Shown here in pieces: positions 57,762 to 64,000 of a DNA stretch of 64,000 nucleotides. This stretch comes from Streptococcus cristatus AS 1.3089. GTDB lineage: Bacteria > Bacillota > Bacilli > Lactobacillales > Streptococcaceae. The notes beneath the pieces were generated by a model that was given only the letters and a program-made list of their open reading frames with translations, made no database searches and had not been told where the DNA came from. A program made the translations under genes and the position numbers. Every line of letters begins with the position of its first letter. The first letter of the stretch is position 1. Where the stretch lies: contig NC_021175.1 in the NCBI RefSeq assembly GCF_000385925.1, positions 1,340,212 through 1,404,211 of the forward strand, in the 5' to 3' direction.

Positions 57762-58976
57762 TTAAGACTGTTCCACTTCTAATTCCTGATACATCGCATT
57801 GCGCCGCTCATTAGCATCAATGTTTAAAATAAAGGCAATGGCAACGGATAGGACCAATAAGCTGTTTCCTCCTTGGGACAAGAATGGGAAGGTTACACCT
57901 GTTGAAGGAATCAAACCTGAAATACCACCGATATTGACAAAGGTTTGCATCAAGATCATGCCACCAAGTCCCAAGGCCATCATTGAGTTGAATGGATCCT
58001 TAGCCCTTGTACCCACGAGAATAATCCGTAAAATCAAGAAAAACAAGAGAGCTAAAATCAAAGTAGCTCCAAAAAATCCGACTTCTTCAATGACAATTGA
58101 GAAAACAAAGTCAGTATGGGCTTCCGGTAGATAGCCACGTTTTTCGATGGAATTTCCCAAACCTAAACCAAACCAACCGCCATTGCTCATGGCATAGTAG
58201 GAGTTGGCCAACTGGTGACCTGAGCCAGACAAATCATCAAAAGGATTGAAAAAGGCACTAAAACGCTTTGCGACATATCCAAAAATAGGAATTTGCTCAA
58301 CACGCTTGACACCTATCAGCCAAATACTTGCTAAAACTGCGGCCGACCCTCCTACAACAAGTCCAAGCATGGTCGAGAACCATCTGTAAGCAATTCCGCT
58401 GGTAGAAATTACAATCAAAACTGTCAAGAGCAAGATAGTCGCATTTCCCAAATCAGGCATGATAACCACCAGGCCTATCAAGAAAGCAACAATAACCCGC
58501 CAGTCAGTAAAAGCACGCGGAATAAACTGGTTGAAGGTGATTGCCTGATAATCATATATTTCAATTTGCTCTTGTTTTTTAGAAAACTGCAGAGCCAAAT
58601 ACCAGACCAAAATAATCTTCAGGTACTCTGCTGGCTGGGCACTGACTGGACCGATTTTGAGCCAGCCGTGTGCTCCGTTGATGGTTCCCGTGATAAAGCG
58701 CGAGAGCAGAAGCAGAATCGTTTCAACTACGATAACAGAAGTAATCACTCCTGGCCTCTTCAAAAAATCCAGCTTCATGCGGTAAATAATCCAAATCATC
58801 ACCAAACTGAAGAGCCAAAAAGCCGCTTGAGTGACAACCATTTGAAAACTATTGAGCCCATTTGAGATGAGGATAGGACTCGTCGTAGAATAAACGACAA
58901 TCAAGCCAATGCCAGATAATAGCATGTACGGAATCAGTATTGAATAATTCAATAAATGCTTTTTGTCAATTTTCAT
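57762..58976 (-). CDS. ftsW: FtsW peptidoglycan glycosyltransferase
   Basis: A 404-residue SEDS-family protein with about ten membrane helices that polymerises septal peptidoglycan with its PBP2x partner. Family segments: GAHGWLKIGPVSAQPAEYLKI, VVIMPDLGNATILLL, and LPEAHTDFVFSIVIEEVGFFG, with the catalytic-type Asp in VVIMPDLG-like and the loop before it. The C-terminal GISGLIPSTGVTFPFLSQGGNSLL is complete. The ftsW-ppc order is conserved in streptococci. Confidence 0.96.
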   Translation of the reverse strand: MKIDKKHLLNYSILIPYMLLSGIGLIVVYSTTSPILISNGLNSFQMVVTQAAFWLFSLVMIWIIYRMKLDFLKRPGVITSVIVVETILLLLSRFITGTINGAHGWLKIGPVSAQPAEYLKIILVWYLALQFSKKQEQIEIYDYQAITFNQFIPRAFTDWRVIVAFLIGLVVIMPDLGNATILLLTVLIVISTSGIAYRWFSTMLGLVVGGSAAVLASIWLIGVKRVEQIPIFGYVAKRFSAFFNPFDDLSGSGHQLANSYYAMSNGGWFGLGLGNSIEKRGYLPEAHTDFVFSIVIEEVGFFGATLILALLFFLILRIILVGTRAKDPFNSMMALGLGGMILMQTFVNIGGISGLIPSTGVTFPFLSQGGNSLLVLSVAIAFILNIDANERRNAMYQELEVEQS

Positions 58977-59167
58977 ATTTCACCATTTAATTTCTAAAAA
59001 TTCATCCTTCATTATATCACCTTTTGACTCGAAAAAAAAGCATTAGGATAGCTTCAAAAGATTTTTGCTCATTTATCGCCTCAAAAATTCTATTATTTCA
59101 AAATGATTTGTCTTGTATTGCAATCAGATTACATTTTCATATTTAGATGGAATTATGGCTAAATGCT

Positions 59168-59196
59168 TTGCTTTTCTATTTATTTTAAGTTACAAT
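59168..59196 (+). promoter_or_regulatory. Promoter of the GH25 gene, close to the ATG
   Basis: TTGCTT (59168-59173), 17-bp spacer, TACAAT (59191-59196). The ATG is at 59205, eight bases after the -10 box, with no Shine-Dalgarno. A leaderless or nearly leaderless mRNA is expected. Confidence 0.65.
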
Positions 59197-59204
59197 GAAA
59201 CAGT

Positions 59205-60050
59205 ATGAGAAAAAGGATTAAACCGCTTGCACTCTTGCTGTTTTTTGCTTGCTTTATTCTATATATTGTCATAAGCAAACACCAGCTTGATCTGCAAAAT
59301 CGACAAGCCCAGACAAAAAAGGCCCAAGTCAGTCAGGTGACAACTAAGAAAAAAAAGGAGACGGTTCCTACTGTCGAACCTGAGGAAGAATTGCTTGCTA
59401 AACCCATTGTTGACCTTTCTGGTTGGCAATTGCCCAGCGAAATAGACTACGATACCTTATCAGAAAACATTTCTGGTGCCATCATTCGCGTACATAGTGG
59501 CGCACAAGCAAAAAAAGAAAATGTTGCTACCCATCTAAACGGACTTGACAAATCATTTGCTACCCATATCCAAGAGTTCCAAAAACGGGGAATTCCTGTA
59601 GCTGTCTATGCTTATATAGCCGCCGGCAGCATCAAAGAAATGGAAAAAGAGGCTGAGAGCTTCTACAAGGCATCTTCGAAATATAAGCCTACCTTCTACT
59701 GGCTTGATGTCGAAGAAAAGACCATGAACGACATGAACGCAGGAGTTGAGGCCTTTCGTGCCAAACTTGAAAGTCTTGGAGCTCAGAATATTGGTATCTA
59801 CATTGGTACCTACTTCATGGAAGAGCATAGTATCTCGACTGAGAAATTTACTGCCGTTTGGATTCCAACTTATGGTTATAATGACGGCTACTATAACGCT
59901 GCTCCAAATACTGAACAGCCCTATGACCTACATCAATATACCTCAGAAGGTAAATTGGAAGGTTTCCCACATAACCTAGACCTCAATCAGCTCTCTCCTG
60001 TACAAGATAAAAAAGAGACCTATAAAAAATTATTTTCAACACCAAACTAA
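59205..60050 (+). CDS. GH25-family muramidase, membrane anchored
   Basis: A 281-residue lysozyme-like protein. A basic start (MRKRIK) and one membrane helix (about 7-24) act as signal anchor, then a Lys/Gln-rich linker (about 25-62). The GH25 domain begins PIVDLSGWQ with Asp70. The catalytic pair is D168 and E170 in FYWLDVEEK, and the closing strand YDLHQYTSEGKLEG has the usual aromatic pattern. It should cleave the MurNAc-GlcNAc bond of peptidoglycan, here probably in wall remodelling because it is not next to phage genes. Confidence 0.92.
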   Translation: MRKRIKPLALLLFFACFILYIVISKHQLDLQNRQAQTKKAQVSQVTTKKKKETVPTVEPEEELLAKPIVDLSGWQLPSEIDYDTLSENISGAIIRVHSGAQAKKENVATHLNGLDKSFATHIQEFQKRGIPVAVYAYIAAGSIKEMEKEAESFYKASSKYKPTFYWLDVEEKTMNDMNAGVEAFRAKLESLGAQNIGIYIGTYFMEEHSISTEKFTAVWIPTYGYNDGYYNAAPNTEQPYDLHQYTSEGKLEGFPHNLDLNQLSPVQDKKETYKKLFSTPN

Positions 60051-60054
60051 AGTA

Positions 60055-60092
60055 GAAGCAAGATGACTGTTAGGAAATCTTGCTTCTTTTTT
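60055..60092 (+). terminator. Terminator after the GH25 gene
   Basis: GAAGCAAGAT-GACTGTTAGGAA-ATCTTGCTTC followed by six T. Confidence 0.95.
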
Positions 60093-60191
60093 CTCTATCC
60101 AAGATATTTTTCTTGCTTTTTTCAGAAAAGTATGTCGCTTTATGGTACAATAGTTTAATGAAAAAGACTTGTAGGGAGATATTATAATATT

Positions 60192-61034
60192 ATGATTTCA
60201 TGGATTGCTAGGATGTTAAAAGGAATGATTATCGCACTTGGCTTCATCCTACCTGGTGTGTCTGGCGGTGTATTGGCCGCGATTTTGGGGATTTATGAGC
60301 GAATGATTCGCTTTTTAGCCCATATCAAAGAAAATTTTGTTGAGAATGTTCTCTACTTCACTCCTGTAGCTATTGGGATGGTTTTAGGGATTGCGGCCTT
60401 CTCCTATCCAGTCAATCTCTTGCTGGATAATTACAAGGTTATCGTTCTCTGGGGCTTTGCCGGAGCTATCATCGGTACCATTCCCAGCTTGATTAAAGAA
60501 TCCGTCAAGGAATCCGACAGAGATCGAGCCGACACTGTTACCTTCTGGCTTAGTTTCATCTTGTCAGGGATCTTTCTTTACTCGCTGAATGGAATGGTAG
60601 GAACACTGCCAGCTAATTTCCTGTCCTTTGTTTTAGCGGGTGCTCTTATCGCTTTAGGAATCTTGATTCCGGGACTCAGCCCTTCAAATCTTCTATTGAT
60701 TTTAGGGCTCTATACTCCCATGCTGACAGGATTTAAACGCCTGGACTTATTTGGCACTTTCCTGCCAATCGGCATCGGTGGCGCTCTGGCTCTGATTCTC
60801 TTTTCAAAAGCTATGGATCACATTTTGAAACATTATCATTCCCGCGTTTACCATTTTATCATTGGTATTGTATTGTCTAGCACCTTGCTCATTGTTCTCC
60901 CTCAAAGTGGCAACAGTGAAAGCATTAGTTATGCAGGAGTATCCATTTTCACACTCGTTCTTGCTGCCTTTTTCTTTGGACTAGGCATTTGGCTAGGAAT
61001 TTGGATGTCCCAATTAGAAGAGAAATATAAATAA
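60192..61034 (+). CDS. DUF368 polytopic membrane protein
   Basis: A 280-residue protein with eight or so membrane helices. Two related segments, GFILPGVSGGVLAAILGIYE (about 16-36) and GILIPGLSPSNLLLILGLYTP (about 157-177), show the inverted-repeat PG.S motif of DUF368, a family recently linked in other bacteria to undecaprenyl phosphate flipping. A role in recycling the wall lipid carrier is likely by family and suits the wall genes nearby. It overlaps the next gene by one base. Confidence 0.9.
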   Translation: MISWIARMLKGMIIALGFILPGVSGGVLAAILGIYERMIRFLAHIKENFVENVLYFTPVAIGMVLGIAAFSYPVNLLLDNYKVIVLWGFAGAIIGTIPSLIKESVKESDRDRADTVTFWLSFILSGIFLYSLNGMVGTLPANFLSFVLAGALIALGILIPGLSPSNLLLILGLYTPMLTGFKRLDLFGTFLPIGIGGALALILFSKAMDHILKHYHSRVYHFIIGIVLSSTLLIVLPQSGNSESISYAGVSIFTLVLAAFFFGLGIWLGIWMSQLEEKYK

Positions 61035-61510
61035 TGGCAAAAAAGACAAAACTCAAAAAAACACTGGTCGAGCAAATTTTGAACAAGGCAAAAATTGAGC
61101 ACCAAGGCTTGCAAATTAATGCTTTGGATGATAACCTAACTGAAGAATTTGACCGCTCACTCATTTATAAAACACTGGCTTTAAACGGGGATAAAACAGG
61201 AACAGTCATTGGCATTCTCCCCATCACCGAACATCTGTCGGAAAAGAAATTAGCAAAAATTTCAGGAAATAAAAAAGTCAGTATGATTCCGCAAAAAGAT
61301 TTAGAAAAAACGACTGGTTACATCCACGGCGCCAATAATCCTGTCGGGATTCGCCAAAAGCACTCCTTCCCAATTTTCATTGACCAAACGGCTCTAAGTC
61401 GCGAAAGCATCATTGTTTCTGCTGGTGAGGTCGGCCGTAGTATCCAGATCAAGGCTCAGGACTTGGCTGACTTTGTCCAAGCGCAGTTCGCAGACTTAAA
61501 AGAAGACTAA
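61034..61510 (+). CDS. YbaK/EbsC-type Cys-tRNA(Pro) deacylase
   Basis: A 158-residue trans-editing protein that removes cysteine from mischarged tRNA-Pro. The first residues MAKKTKLKKTLVEQILNKAKIEHQ, then YKTLALNGDKTGTVIGILP with the conserved Lys, and YIHGANNPVGIRQKHSFPIFID are the YbaK signature. Its start overlaps the stop of the DUF368 gene (TAATGG). Translational coupling to a membrane protein is not functionally explained. Confidence 0.93.
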   Translation: MAKKTKLKKTLVEQILNKAKIEHQGLQINALDDNLTEEFDRSLIYKTLALNGDKTGTVIGILPITEHLSEKKLAKISGNKKVSMIPQKDLEKTTGYIHGANNPVGIRQKHSFPIFIDQTALSRESIIVSAGEVGRSIQIKAQDLADFVQAQFADLKED

Positions 61511-61544
61511 GTTCTTAGCTTCAAAAAGGAAAAAGGAGCTTGAT

Positions 61545-62186
61545 ATGAAATTGTATTTTATCCGACATGGAAAAACCGAATGGAATCTCGAAATGCGTTT
61601 CCAAGGAGCAAGCGGAGATTCTCCACTACTTGAAACCTCTATTGACGAGCTCAAGCGCTTGGGTAAACATTTGTCAAACGTTAAATTCGATAAAATCTAC
61701 TCTAGCGATTTGCCGCGCGCTTGCCATTCTGCAGAGATTATCCAAAGTGAAAACCAGCATCAAACCGACATTGTTTCGACTCCTGAACTAAGAGAGTGGT
61801 CTCTTGGCCATCTAGAAGGTAGGGAAATTGCTAAGGCTAAAGCTGCGTATCCTCAGCAGATGTGGGCCTTCCGCCACGATCTATCCCAGTTTGACCACCA
61901 ACTATTTGGAGCAGAATCCGTCGAGCAAACTACCCAGCGGACAATTTCCTTCGTCAAGTCTCTCAAAGGGAAAGATTTTCAAAATATCTTGATTGTCGGG
62001 CATGGTGCCAACCTAACCGCTAGCATTCGTCGCCTGCTCGGTTACGAAACATCTTTGCTCCGTAAGGACGGAGGCTTAGCCAATGCTAGCCTCACCATTT
62101 TGGAAACAGACAATTTTGACTCTTTCAAGTTACTTGCTTGGAACAACCTAGATTACATGCGAACAGATGAAACTGCGAATCTTTAA
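61545..62186 (+). CDS. Histidine phosphatase (phosphoglycerate mutase family)
   Basis: A 213-residue enzyme. The phosphohistidine signature RHGKTEWN lies at residues 7-14, with SSDLPRACHSAEII and the second catalytic His in IVGHGANLTAS. The substrate is unknown. Many such proteins are general phosphatases and not glycolytic mutases. It has the strong ribosome site AAAGGAG and ends at a terminator that overlaps its stop codon. Confidence 0.92.
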   Translation: MKLYFIRHGKTEWNLEMRFQGASGDSPLLETSIDELKRLGKHLSNVKFDKIYSSDLPRACHSAEIIQSENQHQTDIVSTPELREWSLGHLEGREIAKAKAAYPQQMWAFRHDLSQFDHQLFGAESVEQTTQRTISFVKSLKGKDFQNILIVGHGANLTASIRRLLGYETSLLRKDGGLANASLTILETDNFDSFKLLAWNNLDYMRTDETANL

Positions 62187-62200
62187 ACATCGCAGTTTTT
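62171..62200 (+). terminator. Terminator overlapping the phosphatase stop codon
   Basis: AACTGCGA-loop-TCGCAGTT followed by TTT. The stem begins inside the last codons of the gene. Confidence 0.8.
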
Positions 62201-62248
62201 CTATTTTTATCAATAATTATTGCTGAATTTCCTTTTATTTTGTGATAG

Positions 62249-63769
<1,521 letters not shown>

Positions 63770-63798
63770 TCCAAATCTTATAGAATTTTTAAGTAAGC

Positions 63799-63828
63799 AA
63801 ATCCCGCTGGAATTCCAGCGGGATTTTT
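63799..63828 (+). terminator. Terminator after lysS
   Basis: AAATCCCGCTGG-AATT-CCAGCGGGATTT followed by TT. Strong perfect stem. Confidence 0.95.
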
Positions 63829-63839
63829 CACATGACAAA

Positions 63840-64000
63840 GAGGCTGGGACAAAAGTCCTAGCCTCTCAATTGTTTTTGGATTGTCGAGCAAGACGCAGTG
63901 GTTGAGTGGGCTCTACTAGGCTGATTTCATCAGCTTTTACAGCCCTACTCAACTGTGCGGAGGTGGACAACGAATCGAATTCTAACGAATTACCGATTTC
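63840..64000 (+). repeat. 170-bp bipartite hairpin repeat, copy 4 (cut by window end)
   Basis: Same plus-strand orientation, 70 bp behind lysS. It carries small deletions in the right hairpin (GGTGGACAACGAATCG where others read GGTGGGACGACGAAATCG) and TTTTTGG for TCTTTGG near the left, and the window ends in CGATTTC. Confidence 0.93.

Noticed and set aside
59205..60050. GH25 muramidase as a prophage endolysin
   Set aside because: No holin, tail or other phage genes nearby; it has a membrane anchor and lies among chromosomal wall genes.

Overview
The window is a stretch of chromosome from a naturally transformable Streptococcus, probably of the Sanguinis/Mitis group. The signs are rexAB in place of addAB, a competence sigma-factor box (TACGAATA) in front of comEA-comEC, a ppc-ftsW pair, a dnaE-pfkA-pyk block, a two-gene glycolipid synthase locus (cpoA type), a tagatose-6-phosphate locus with a galactitol-type PTS, and CcpA (cre) boxes. 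The species cannot be fixed by reading alone.

Positions 1 to about 4190 hold the right part of a decaying integrative mobilizable element: a frameshifted integrase start that runs off the left edge, a cI-like repressor with matching palindromic operators, an excisionase-like protein, a Rep_trans-type initiator with a frameshifted C-terminus, an oriT-like inverted repeat, mobC, a six-codon stub where a relaxase should begin, a structured promoter-to-terminator RNA (or single-strand origin), and an intact RelB/RelE-type toxin-antitoxin pair. A perfect 26-bp inverted repeat (279-304 and 4011-4036) encloses most of it.

From 4.3 to 33 kb nearly everything is on the minus strand. It comprises obgE with a 51-codon companion, a DUF4044 mini-protein, the cdaA-cdaR-glmM operon (c-di-AMP and glucosamine phosphate), divergent murT-gatD (lipid II amidation), a signal-peptidase-like protein without the catalytic dyad, T-box controlled kinase-thrS, glycolipid glycosyltransferases, rexBA, tuf, an ECF sigma/anti-sigma pair with its own ECF-type promoter, a DUF805 protein with a Gln-rich repetitive tail, competence genes comEA-comEC, and plsC.

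From 33 to 47 kb come a P-type cation ATPase, a tRNA methyltransferase with a GIY-YIG protein, and a galactose utilisation region: lacR-like repressor, PTS EIIA-EIIB-EIIC, aldose epimerase, lacABCD. Both galactose operons have consensus promoters, one with a cre site and one with two operator-like repeats. The cold-shock type helicase cshA follows, with a long leader.

From 47 to 64 kb lie pyk, pfkA, dnaE, ccpA, ppc and ftsW (minus) and then a GH25 muramidase, DUF368, ybaK-like deacylase, histidine phosphatase and lysS (plus).

Four copies of a repeat of about 170 bp with a hairpin at each end sit just behind genes (32264, 44660, 53422, 63840). Five genes have a -10 hexamer only 6-8 nt before their start codon and no clear Shine-Dalgarno, which suggests leaderless mRNAs. 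No rRNA, tRNA, CRISPR array or complete insertion sequence was seen.
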